From: Clostridia bacterium
GTDB lineage: Bacteria; Bacillota_A; Clostridia; Oscillospirales; CAG-272
Length of the DNA: 36,847 nucleotides
Reading direction: 5' to 3'
NCBI GenBank assembly: GCA_017462125.1
Contig: JAFTRQ010000123.1
Location: forward strand, 1 to 36,847
Below are positions 30,231 through 36,847 of the stretch, one piece after another. How positions within the stretch are numbered: position 1 is the first letter of the stretch; the number at the start of each line of letters is the position of its first letter. The position numbers and the translations under genes were made by a program. The notes beneath the pieces are model-generated. The model did no database searches, had not been told where the DNA came from, and saw nothing but the letters and a program-made list of their open reading frames with translations.

Positions 30231-30307
30231 CGTAGGGCGGTGGCTTGCTGCCGCCGCAACGAACAGTTTAGATTGAGGTAACGGCGGGAGTAAATCCTCG
30301 CCCTACA
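30231..30307. repeat. Short intergenic repeat with GTAGGGCG/CGCCCTAC ends
   Basis: GTAGGGCG (30232-30239) and CGCCCTAC (30299-30306) form perfect 8-bp ends of a 75-bp element with an inner GGTGGCTTGCTGCCGCC hairpin-like stretch. The look matches small repeats widespread in Clostridia. Just upstream is TGTTATAAT (-10-like, 30207-30215), without a good -35. Confidence 0.6.
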
Positions 30308-30362
30308 ATAAAGGGGCATAGGTGCACGATAAAAAGCAAGCAACAATGAAAAGGAGCAGCTT

Positions 30363-30785
30363 ATGAATTTACAGATTTATGCAAAAGATAAATTCGTCGA
30401 AATGGATTCTATGCACGATTCAATAGCAACAAACGTTTCGATAAAAGATAAGACCTTGATTATCACATACGACAATCTAAACGAGGGAGTAGTGAGACAA
30501 GATGGATTTCCTTATTACAAAAACAAAAGATTAACGATCGAATATGTGATAGATTCATACTGTGATGCAAAATTCTATAGAAAAAACAAATATAAATGTG
30601 TTGACTTGTTAGAAGAAAACAATCAATTTTATAAGCTTACCAAGGGTTGTTCATTTGTGTCAGATAAGTACGCAATTGACAGCTTCGGAGAGATAATTCT
30701 ATTTTTTAGTATCCGAGAAAAGAACAAATATTTTTGCTTTGAAATCAGTATGGATGCAGAAAAAATAATATATCATTGGGAATAA
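30363..30785 (+). CDS. Hypothetical protein
   Basis: ATG 30363 has AAAGGAGCAG upstream. The 140-residue product is rich in Lys, Asp and Tyr with alternating beta-like segments (LIITYDNLNEGVV, LTIEYVIDSYCDAKFY, IILFFSIREKNKYFCFEISM) and no signal peptide or membrane segment. Fold and function are not recognised. Small AT-rich beta proteins like this are often immunity-type or phage-derived orphans, but nothing beside it supports that. It is followed by a terminator shared with the converging gene. Confidence 0.7.
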   Translation: MNLQIYAKDKFVEMDSMHDSIATNVSIKDKTLIITYDNLNEGVVRQDGFPYYKNKRLTIEYVIDSYCDAKFYRKNKYKCVDLLEENNQFYKLTKGCSFVSDKYAIDSFGEIILFFSIREKNKYFCFEISMDAEKIIYHWE

Positions 30786-30791
30786 TGATAA

Positions 30792-30824
30792 AACCCCGAC
30801 AGACCTAAAAAATCTGTCGGGGTT
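30792..30824. terminator. Bidirectional terminator, CCCCGACAGA hairpin (copy 2 of 3)
   Basis: AACCCCGACAGA (30792-30803) pairs perfectly with TCTGTCGGGGTT (30813-30824). It sits between converging genes; the right flank is TATCTATTTG and the left flank offers A-rich sequence for the opposite direction. Confidence 0.85.
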
Positions 30825-30886
30825 ATCTATTTGTTGATTCATTGTAATTGTATTGTAAAATCCCGAAAAAGGAAGAGCTTGCCTTT

Positions 30887-31414
30887 TTATCTACTCTTCT
30901 GCTTTGATTTTAATTGATCCATCCGAAAGTTTTTGCTATAATCGTCAGGCATAATGCGGATGTCGTGTTGCTCAATGATGTTGAGCATAATGTTGTTGGT
31001 GATTAAATAATCTAAATCACTTTTTTGATTATTTAATCGGATACAGTACTTCCAACTTGCTTTGGTTGTCCAACCTTTGTGCACAGTTGCTCTTCTGTCA
31101 TGCTTTAACTCTATCCATTTAATATCCGATATATTTACACAAAATTCTTGCCTGTGTTTTTTTAGGATAAAATGATTTTCATACAAATACAGTCTGCCAC
31201 TATGTTTGTGAAGATAACGCAATACAAAGTAATCCGGTATAGCGATCAAAACGATGCCAATTAAAAGAAAGAGCAAATTGTTTGCAATAATTTGTCTATG
31301 TATCAAATCGATTATAGATAAAGTGATGAAAAGCAATGCAATGATATTATATATGGATAAAAAGAATATGCCTAAAAACATATCAGTCGGGTTCAAATAA
31401 TATTTTTTCATCAT
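30887..31414 (-). CDS. Hypothetical membrane protein with PH-like domain
   Basis: The 175-residue protein has two hydrophobic helices (about 11-36 and 44-64), followed by a cytoplasmic beta-rich part: YLYENHFILKKHRQEFCVNISDIKWIELKH, a pattern typical of bacterial PH-like or YcxB-like membrane proteins. Then comes a basic tail (KSKQKSR). The start at 31414 (ATGATG) has no obvious ribosome binding site or promoter, so it may be poorly expressed. AT-rich like the converging gene at 30363. Function unknown. Confidence 0.7.
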   Translation of the reverse strand: MMKKYYLNPTDMFLGIFFLSIYNIIALLFITLSIIDLIHRQIIANNLLFLLIGIVLIAIPDYFVLRYLHKHSGRLYLYENHFILKKHRQEFCVNISDIKWIELKHDRRATVHKGWTTKASWKYCIRLNNQKSDLDYLITNNIMLNIIEQHDIRIMPDDYSKNFRMDQLKSKQKSR

Positions 31415-31466
31415 TCGTAAAAATCAAAAACTATCTCACAGGTTCGTTCAACGTGTCTCTCTTGCT

Positions 31467-31495
31467 AAAAAACGGCACTGCTTTGCAATGCCGTT
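31467..31495 (-). terminator. Intrinsic terminator of the leucine-rich-repeat lipoprotein
   Basis: On the minus strand AAAACGGCATTGC pairs with GCAGTGCCGTTTT through one U-G pair and runs into a T tract. On the plus strand the same position is an A-C mismatch, so the minus direction is favoured. Confidence 0.85.
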
Positions 31496-31515
31496 TTAAG
31501 TATTGTTGAATTCAA

Positions 31516-32331
31516 TTATTCAGCAGCTTCGGTTTCCTCGGTTTCGGTCTCCTCAAAGTCTCTCATCTCTTCAACGTATTCAGCGGCATAAGAGCCTGCG
31601 GGAGCGGTGATGTAGAGCTTGTTAATGTCAGCGAATGCGAACTCGCCGATTTTTTCGATGGACTCGCCAAGAACGAGCGCGCCTTCCGCGTTCAGACCTG
31701 TACAGCCGTAGAATGCCATATCGCCGATAGTCTTGAGGGATTCGGGAGCGGTGAAGGCTGTGAGTGCTTCGCAATCACGGAATGCTTCAACGCCGATAGC
31801 GGTTACGCTTGCGGGAAGAGTGATGGACTCGAGAACGGTACAATCGTTGAACGCATAATCGCCGATGGTAACTACTGCATTACCCTCGAAGACAACGGAC
31901 TTCAAGGAAGTACAGCCGTTGAACGCGCCCTTGCCGATGCTCTTTACGGAAGCGGGGATCACGATGGTTTCAAGCGAGGTGCAACCTGCGAAAGCCCAGT
32001 CGCCGATCGTCTCAACTGTGTCGGGGATCTTGATGGACGTTGCAGCGGTGCAGTAATAGAATGCTTCTTTACCGATGCTGATGACCTTACGGTCCTGAAT
32101 GGTGTCGGGGATCACGATCTCGTGAGCGGTATAAAGACCTACGTAGTCCGAAATAATAGCGGTTTCACCGATACCCTCCTCAAACGAAATAGTGCCCGTA
32201 GCGACCTTTTCGGTGAAAGAGGGAGCTACGTAATCATTGATTGAGGTAAGGTCGTTGGTCTCTGATGCTGTACAAGCTACAAGGCTTGTTGCAAGAAGTG
32301 CCGCAAGGATAAATATTACTAATTTTTTCAT
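31516..32331 (-). CDS. BspA-type leucine-rich-repeat lipoprotein
   Basis: Start at 32331 with GGAGG about 9 nt upstream on the minus strand; 271 residues. A lipoprotein signal (MKKLVIFILAALLATSLVAC, Cys20) is followed by six LRR_5-type repeats of about 23 residues (consensus I-x-I-P-x-S-V-x-x-I-G-x-x-A-F-x-x-C-x-x-L, e.g. IKIPDTVETIGDWAFAGCTSL), then an acidic tail (FEETETEETEAAE). BspA-type repeats mediate attachment to host proteins, other bacteria or mucin in several gut and oral species; here the protein is short and membrane-anchored. It is transcribed alone from a consensus promoter. Confidence 0.92.
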   Translation of the reverse strand: MKKLVIFILAALLATSLVACTASETNDLTSINDYVAPSFTEKVATGTISFEEGIGETAIISDYVGLYTAHEIVIPDTIQDRKVISIGKEAFYYCTAATSIKIPDTVETIGDWAFAGCTSLETIVIPASVKSIGKGAFNGCTSLKSVVFEGNAVVTIGDYAFNDCTVLESITLPASVTAIGVEAFRDCEALTAFTAPESLKTIGDMAFYGCTGLNAEGALVLGESIEKIGEFAFADINKLYITAPAGSYAAEYVEEMRDFEETETEETEAAE

Positions 32332-32376
32332 CGATGAAAACCTCCATTAGGGAATATACAAATTTACACATATAAA

Positions 32377-32405
32377 ATTATACAGCAAAAAAACGAGATT
32401 GTCAA
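32377..32405 (-). promoter_or_regulatory. Consensus sigma-A promoter of the LRR lipoprotein
   Basis: TTGACA (32405-32400), 17-bp spacer, TATAAT (32382-32377) on the minus strand. Confidence 0.92.
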
Positions 32406-32574
32406 TAGGTTTCGGCAGACTTTGATGCGGACTTTTGTAAATATTTTGCAACATTTATTCATAATTGACGCGAAATGAGAGTGCTTTTGTACAAACTCGG
32501 GGGGTGAAGACCTTGCTTCCGTCGGATATCTCACGTGATTTTGCAATTGTTTTCGTGAAATTTCGCCCTCGGTG

Positions 32575-32603
32575 TTGTAATTTCCGAAGCAATATGATAT
32601 AAT
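32575..32603 (+). promoter_or_regulatory. Sigma-A promoter of the ComM-like gene
   Basis: TTGTAA (32575-32580), 17-bp spacer, TATAAT (32598-32603) with TGA before it. The start of transcription would be near 32610. Confidence 0.85.
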
Positions 32604-32645
32604 AAAAGGAGAATAAAACGGATTCCATCCGGAAAGGTGAAATGC

Positions 32646-34193
32646 ATGTTATCTTCGATCTACAGCGCGGGAATATTCGGAATAGACGGCTATATCGTCA
32701 CCGTAGAGGCGGATGCACAACCTAAGCTGCCGCTCTTTGAGCTTGTTGGATTGCCCGATGCGGCGGTCAAGGAGGCAAAGGAGAGAGTGCGTACCGCGTG
32801 CATCAACAGCGGATACCGCTTCCCCGAGATGTCTTTTATGCTCAATTTAGCTCCCGCGGACAGAAAAAAAGAGGGCTCGGCATACGACGTTGCGATTTTG
32901 CTCGGCATTATGAAGTGCGCGGGCATCGTTCGCTCGGATCTTGACGTGTCGGATAAATGCTTTGTGGGTGAGCTTTCGCTGTCGGGTAATCTGCGCTCTG
33001 TGCGGGGTGTGCTTTCTATGTGCGTAGCCGCGAGAGACGCGGGATTCAAGGAGTTTTACGCACCAACGGAGAACGCGGGCGAGGCGGCGGCTGTAGAGGG
33101 CATTACCGTCTATGCGGTTGATAGTATGCGTGCCTTGGTGGGACATCTGAACGGCAGCGAGCCGTTGCATCCGATGGAATACAACCGTGACGGTTTTATT
33201 GAAGCGGCGGCAAGCTACGGCATCGACTTTTCCGACGTCAAGGGACAGGTGCAAGCGAAAAGAGCTATGGAGATCGCGGCAACGGGCGGGCATAACATTT
33301 TGTTGATCGGTCCTCCCGGTACGGGTAAGAGTATGTTGGCAAAGAGATTGCCAACGATTCTGCCGCCCCTTTCCTTTGCTGAAGCGATCGAGACCACCAA
33401 GGTTCATTCTGTGTCGGGTTCACTGCCTGACGGGGTCTCTCTTTTGTCTGCAAGACCGTTTCGTTCGCCCCACCATACTATGAGCGCTGTTTCGTTGGTT
33501 GGCGGCGGTATAAACCCTATGCCGGGTGAGGTTTCTCTTGCCGATCACGGCGTGCTGTTTTTAGACGAGCTTCCCGAATTCCCCAAGCAGGTGACAGATG
33601 CGCTTCGTCAGCCTCTTGAGGACAGAAAGGTCACCATCACAAGAGCCAACGGACGGGTCACGTTTCCGTGTAACTTTATGCTTGTGGGTGCGATGAATCC
33701 CTGCCGATGCGGCTATTTCGGTCATCCGACGAGAAAGTGTACCTGTAAGCCGATCGACGTGAAGCGCTACATATCACGCATCAGCGGTCCGATGCTTGAC
33801 CGAATCGATATCCAGATCGAGCTGCCCTCGCTGACCTACGACGAGCTGTCGAACAACGAGCAGATCGGAGAGAGAAGCGAAGCGGTGAGAGCGAGAGTGA
33901 TTCGTGCGCGAGAATTTGCAAGAAACAGAATGAAGGATGACGTTTACGTCAACAATGCGGCGCTTGATGCCGCGGGGATCAGAAAATATTGCAAAGCGGA
34001 CGAGGATGCTATGGAGCTGCTTCACGCGGCGTACGACTCTATGGGACTTTCGGCGCGCGGATACGACCGCATTATGCGTGTTGCGAGGACGATCGCCGAT
34101 CTTGACGAGAGCGAGATCATTCGGTCGGAGCACATCGCCGAGGCTATTCAGTTCAGAAGCCTTGACCGCAAATATTGGGGAATGGAAGAGTAA
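32646..34193 (+). CDS. YifB/ComM-family Mg-chelatase-like AAA+ ATPase
   Basis: ATG 32646 is 8 nt after GAAAGG; 515 residues. The N-terminal ChlI-like domain (1-175: SAGIFGIDGYIVTVEAD, VGLPDAAVKEAKERVR, GELSLSGNLRSVRGVL) is followed by an AAA+ module with Walker A GPPGTGKS (about 222-229) and Walker B GVLFLDELPEF. A zinc-type NPCRCGYFGHPTRKCTC segment follows, then SGPMLDRIDIQIELP and a C-terminal helical lid. ComM of Vibrio is a hexameric helicase that drives branch migration during recombination of transforming DNA, and the family is nearly universal, also in non-competent bacteria. In Firmicutes it often neighbours dprA, which is absent here. It is followed by the CDF gene after 45 bases and may be cotranscribed. 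Confidence 0.95.
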   Translation: MLSSIYSAGIFGIDGYIVTVEADAQPKLPLFELVGLPDAAVKEAKERVRTACINSGYRFPEMSFMLNLAPADRKKEGSAYDVAILLGIMKCAGIVRSDLDVSDKCFVGELSLSGNLRSVRGVLSMCVAARDAGFKEFYAPTENAGEAAAVEGITVYAVDSMRALVGHLNGSEPLHPMEYNRDGFIEAAASYGIDFSDVKGQVQAKRAMEIAATGGHNILLIGPPGTGKSMLAKRLPTILPPLSFAEAIETTKVHSVSGSLPDGVSLLSARPFRSPHHTMSAVSLVGGGINPMPGEVSLADHGVLFLDELPEFPKQVTDALRQPLEDRKVTITRANGRVTFPCNFMLVGAMNPCRCGYFGHPTRKCTCKPIDVKRYISRISGPMLDRIDIQIELPSLTYDELSNNEQIGERSEAVRARVIRAREFARNRMKDDVYVNNAALDAAGIRKYCKADEDAMELLHAAYDSMGLSARGYDRIMRVARTIADLDESEIIRSEHIAEAIQFRSLDRKYWGMEE

Positions 34194-34238
34194 TCTGTTT
34201 CGCGTTGCGAAACGTTTGTTAGAAGCGAGGTTTTTTTC

Positions 34239-35402
34239 TTGACAGAGTTATTATGTAAATTGTTCGTGAAGGACAGAGAAAACATAAAATCGCCCTCGGT
34301 GAGGAGGGCTTACGGAACCATGGTCAGCATGGTGGGGATCATTTTTAATATGCTTGTTGCAATCGGGAAAATATCGGTAGGTCTGATCTTCGGCGCGATC
34401 TCGTTGGCAGGTGACGGTATCAATAATCTGTCGGATGCGGGATCGCAGATCATTTCGCTGATCAGCTTCAAGATGGCTGCAAAGCCGGCGGACAGACATC
34501 ACCCCTTCGGGCACGCAAGGATCGAATACGTGGCAAGTATGATCGTCTCCTTCTTTGTACTGCTGATCAGCTGGAATCTTTTCCGTGAGTCGCTTGATAA
34601 GCTGCTCGGAAACGCGAGTGAGACCACGTTTTCCTGGCTGATGATCGTGGTTCTTGCAGTTTCCATCGTTATCAAGGTGTGGCTGTTTTTGTTCAACCGC
34701 AAGGTGGCGGAGAGGATCGACTCCTCGGTTATGAAGGCAACCGCGGCAGACAGCCTGTCCGACGCGGGCGCCAGCGCGGCGGTGTTGATCGCGATGCTTG
34801 TTTTTAAGTTCACAGGGGTGGATATCGACGGTTATATGGGAATTGCAGTTGCCATCGTGATCTTTATCGCGGGCATCAAGATCTTGAACGATACCAAAAA
34901 TTCGATCCTTGGAGAAGCACCCTCCGAGGATGTGACCGATGGCATTCGCGCCATCGTGGCGGAGTTTCCTGCGGCATTGGGCATTCACGATATGGTGGTG
35001 CATAGCTACGGTCCCGGCAGATTCATTGCCAATCTGCACATCGAGGTGGACGGATCAAAGGACATCTATGAGTCACACGATATGATCGATCTGATCGAAA
35101 AAAGGCTCAACAGCGAGCTTGGTATTCTGTCCAATATCCATATGGACCCCATCGTTGTGGATGATGCGGAAAACGACGCTATGCGCAATTTTACGCTTGC
35201 ACACGTGAGGGCGGTGGATGAGAGACTTGATATCCACGATTTCCGCTTTGTGAAGGGAAAGACCCATACGAATCTGCTTTTCGATATCTGCGCGCCCTTT
35301 GAGCTGAAAATGAGTAATGAGGAGATCAGAGATGCAGTACAGCAAAAGATCACTGAAGCCGAGCCCTCATATTTCATCGTTGTGAACGTGGATAGGTGTT
35401 AA
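34239..35402 (+). CDS. Cation diffusion facilitator (CDF) metal transporter
   Basis: The start is TTG at 34239 with GCGAGG 8 nt upstream; no ATG is available before the first membrane helix. The 387-residue protein has six transmembrane helices (about 28-210) and a cytoplasmic domain of about 175 residues. Metal-site motifs: DGINNLSDAGS in helix 2 (Asp and the second Asp of the site) and DSLSDAGAS in helix 5, with PADRHHPFGHARIEY between. The first site has Asn-Asp instead of the His-Asp of zinc-type CDFs, which suggests preference for Fe, Mn or Co. The tail (KTHTNLLFDICAPFEL) is a longer than usual regulatory domain. It exports divalent metal from the cytoplasm. Confidence 0.9.
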   Translation: MTELLCKLFVKDRENIKSPSVRRAYGTMVSMVGIIFNMLVAIGKISVGLIFGAISLAGDGINNLSDAGSQIISLISFKMAAKPADRHHPFGHARIEYVASMIVSFFVLLISWNLFRESLDKLLGNASETTFSWLMIVVLAVSIVIKVWLFLFNRKVAERIDSSVMKATAADSLSDAGASAAVLIAMLVFKFTGVDIDGYMGIAVAIVIFIAGIKILNDTKNSILGEAPSEDVTDGIRAIVAEFPAALGIHDMVVHSYGPGRFIANLHIEVDGSKDIYESHDMIDLIEKRLNSELGILSNIHMDPIVVDDAENDAMRNFTLAHVRAVDERLDIHDFRFVKGKTHTNLLFDICAPFELKMSNEEIRDAVQQKITEAEPSYFIVVNVDRC

Positions 35403-35422
35403 AGGATATTTTCAATAAGTAA

Positions 35423-35450
35423 AGCGGGACGGCAAAAGTCCCGCTTTTTT
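35423..35450 (+). terminator. Intrinsic terminator after the CDF gene
   Basis: AGCGGGAC (35423-35430) pairs with GTCCCGCT (35438-35445), then a run of T. Confidence 0.92.
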
Positions 35451-35518
35451 GAACAAAACGGTGTAGGAATACTATCAAAAATCAACCTGCGGTTAATATC
35501 ATCTTTCCCAACACTGCC

Positions 35519-35546
35519 TTTACAACTGCGTTTTTTATGCTATAAT
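35519..35546 (+). promoter_or_regulatory. Promoter of the large XRE regulator
   Basis: TTTACA (35519-35524), 16-bp spacer, TATAAT (35541-35546) with TGC before it (extended -10). Confidence 0.75.
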
Positions 35547-35593
35547 AGAAGCAGAAGCAGACGTCGGCTTACTAAAAATTTGGAGGTACTGAT

Positions 35594-36661
35594 ATGAAAA
35601 TGACCATTGGTACGAATATCAAGCGCTTGCGCACAGCCAAGAACGTGACGCAGGAGCAATTGTCTGTGGCGATGAACGTGACCTGTGCGGCGGTGAGCAA
35701 GTGGGAGAGGGGAGAGACCTATCCCGACATTACGCTTCTGCAGCCCTTGGCATATTATTTCGGAGTGACGCTTGACGAGCTGATGGGCTACGATCAAGAA
35801 AAGATTCAAGCCGAGATCGACGAGGTGATAACGCTTTACAGAGGGTATTGGCGGAGTGATCCAGCAAAGGCTCGCGAGCTGATTATTAAGGCGCACCGCG
35901 ATTATCCCAACGATTATTTGATTATGCATTGTTATATGTGGGATATTGGCGGTGACTTGGCTGACAACGATCCCGCGGTTCTGATTGCGCATAAGGAGGA
36001 GTTTCTCTCTATCTGCGATAAAATATTGGACGGGTGCACCGATGACAGATTGCGGCTCGGCGCTTGGAATATGCGTGCAAAGATTCTCCACGCGGAAGGC
36101 AAGACGGAAGAGGCACTTGAAATCTACAAGAGCAAATTTATCGATTGGTATACTACAGGAGAGCAAAAAACAGAGCAGCTATTTGCCAAGGACACGAGCG
36201 AATATTATTTTCACGTTCAAAAGAATATGTATGAGCTTGCTGATTTTGCGGCAGATAAGCTTGGAAGGACGATCTTCTTCAATCCCTCGCTTTCGATGGA
36301 GGAAAAAGCGGAGCGGGCATTGCGTTGCGGCGACCTGATGCTGAATGCATTTGATGAAACGAACGAAGCGTTTTTCCTTATGCTCGCAAGATCTTTCCTT
36401 GGAAGAATGGAGAATGACTTATCGTACCGCAGCGGAACAGATGAGCAAATAATCGCGGTTATGGACAAAAATTTGTACGCGGTGAAAAAAATTGAAGATT
36501 TGAGAGAAGAGAACGAAGCGTTGAATCGCGCTTTTGATCGTTATGGTGAAGGTGATTTTTTCAAGTCAAGGCTTGCTTATCGCTTGAATGCGACAAGCGG
36601 GAGAAGAGCAGAGCTTCTGAAGAACCCCGAATACGTTGCCGTATTGAATAAGTACAGATAA
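35594..36661 (+). CDS. XRE-family regulator with large C-terminal helical-repeat domain
   Basis: ATG 35594 has GGAGGT 6 nt upstream; 355 residues. Residues 5-65 are a Cro/CI helix-turn-helix (NIKRLRTAKNVTQEQLSVAMNVTCAAVSKWERGETYPDIT then LAYYFGVTLDELM). The remaining 280 residues are helical with paired-helix spacing like TPR (RELIIKAHRDYPNDYLIMHCYMWDIGG; RLGAWNMRAKILHAEGKTEEALEIYKSKF). Such regulators are frequent in Clostridia, where the repeat domain is thought to sense a peptide or partner protein. No target gene is evident; it stands alone with its own promoter and terminator. Confidence 0.9.
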   Translation: MKMTIGTNIKRLRTAKNVTQEQLSVAMNVTCAAVSKWERGETYPDITLLQPLAYYFGVTLDELMGYDQEKIQAEIDEVITLYRGYWRSDPAKARELIIKAHRDYPNDYLIMHCYMWDIGGDLADNDPAVLIAHKEEFLSICDKILDGCTDDRLRLGAWNMRAKILHAEGKTEEALEIYKSKFIDWYTTGEQKTEQLFAKDTSEYYFHVQKNMYELADFAADKLGRTIFFNPSLSMEEKAERALRCGDLMLNAFDETNEAFFLMLARSFLGRMENDLSYRSGTDEQIIAVMDKNLYAVKKIEDLREENEALNRAFDRYGEGDFFKSRLAYRLNATSGRRAELLKNPEYVAVLNKYR

Positions 36662-36667
36662 AAAATC

Positions 36668-36697
36668 CCCGACAGACCACGTCTGTCGGGAGTTTTG
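36668..36697 (+). terminator. Intrinsic terminator, CCCGACAGAC hairpin (copy 3 of 3)
   Basis: CCCGACAGAC (36668-36677), CAC loop, GTCTGTCGGG (36681-36690), then AGTTTTGG. The stem is shared with terminators at 12165 and 30792. Confidence 0.85.
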
Positions 36698-36739
36698 GTT
36701 CAAATCTTCAAATTTTGATTTGTCGGTGAGATGCGATGC

Positions 36740-36811
36740 GGGGCTCTGCCCCTGCACCCCGCTTAAGACCTTTTTTAAAAAAGGTCTTAAGAATCCCAAA
36801 AACTTTCAAAA
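36740..36811. repeat. Palindromic intergenic repeat, copy 2
   Basis: GGGGCTCTGCCCC hairpin, TGCACCCC, a 30-bp perfect palindrome (36762-36791: CTTAAGACCTTTTTT and its complement) and CCCAAAAACTTT. Same build as 670-743 with a different but still self-complementary stem. The last 36 bases of the window hold nothing recognisable. Confidence 0.75.
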
Positions 36812-36847
36812 AATGGCTATTATGTATCCATTTTATCCTTTTCATCC

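Overview
The window looks like chromosomal DNA from an obligately anaerobic Gram-positive of the class Clostridia, probably a gut or rumen relative of the Oscillospirales/Christensenellales. The reasons are two [FeFe]-hydrogenases, a SpoIIE-type phosphatase, lipoproteins with classical lipoboxes, strong AGGAGG-type ribosome binding sites, consensus sigma-A promoters (often with an extended TGn -10) and many intrinsic terminators. The order-level placement is inference. I found no rRNA, tRNA, CRISPR array, integrase or transposase.

Layout: (1) 1-5.7 kb: the 3' part of a choline-kinase/APH-type phosphotransferase, then a tight operon of two thioredoxin-like [2Fe-2S] ferredoxins, a PAS-bearing group C (sensory-type) [FeFe]-hydrogenase, a PP2C/SpoIIE-like phosphatase and a group B [FeFe]-hydrogenase, closed by a strong terminator. 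(2) 5.9-11.5 kb: three separately promoted cytoplasmic carbohydrate-active enzymes (GH88, GH2, GH28-like). (3) 11.5-12.5 kb: a gene-poor stretch with two MITE-like elements, a small membrane protein and other repeats. (4) 12.5-17.5 kb: an AraC regulator divergent from a four-gene operon (Gfo/Idh oxidoreductase, SDR epimerase, PIG3-type quinone oxidoreductase, EamA exporter), with a perfect 11-bp inverted repeat between the two promoters. (5) 17.7-20.3 kb: a GH38 alpha-mannosidase. (6) 20.3-22 kb: an AT-rich module of a Cys/His-repeat lipoprotein and a divergent small XRE regulator sharing two similar operators. (7) 22-26.7 kb: a TIM-barrel glycosidase-like protein, a GH29 alpha-L-fucosidase C-terminal relic and a 1007-aa lipoprotein glycoside hydrolase. 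(8) 27-30.1 kb: a class 3 lipase, an unrecognised membrane protein, rbfA and a DHH phosphoesterase (nrnA-like). (9) 30.2-32.4 kb: orphan hypotheticals and a BspA-type leucine-rich-repeat lipoprotein. (10) 32.6-36.7 kb: a ComM/YifB ATPase, a cation diffusion facilitator and a large XRE regulator.

Two themes connect the genes. One is hydrogen metabolism, with a catalytic hydrogenase encoded beside a putative H2/redox sensor and its phosphatase output. The other is uptake-side glycan use, where intracellular hydrolases finish oligosaccharides containing uronic acid, galactose, mannose or fucose, and an AraC-controlled set handles a sugar or sugar acid by oxidation and export. Between the genes are many small repeats: palindromes, MITE-like elements and reused terminator hairpins. 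There are also three gene relics, two of them rubredoxin fragments carrying the same stop codon. The most interesting leads are the hydrogenase/phosphatase signalling operon, the XRE-lipoprotein module with paired operators, the AraC operator, and the paired rubredoxin relics.
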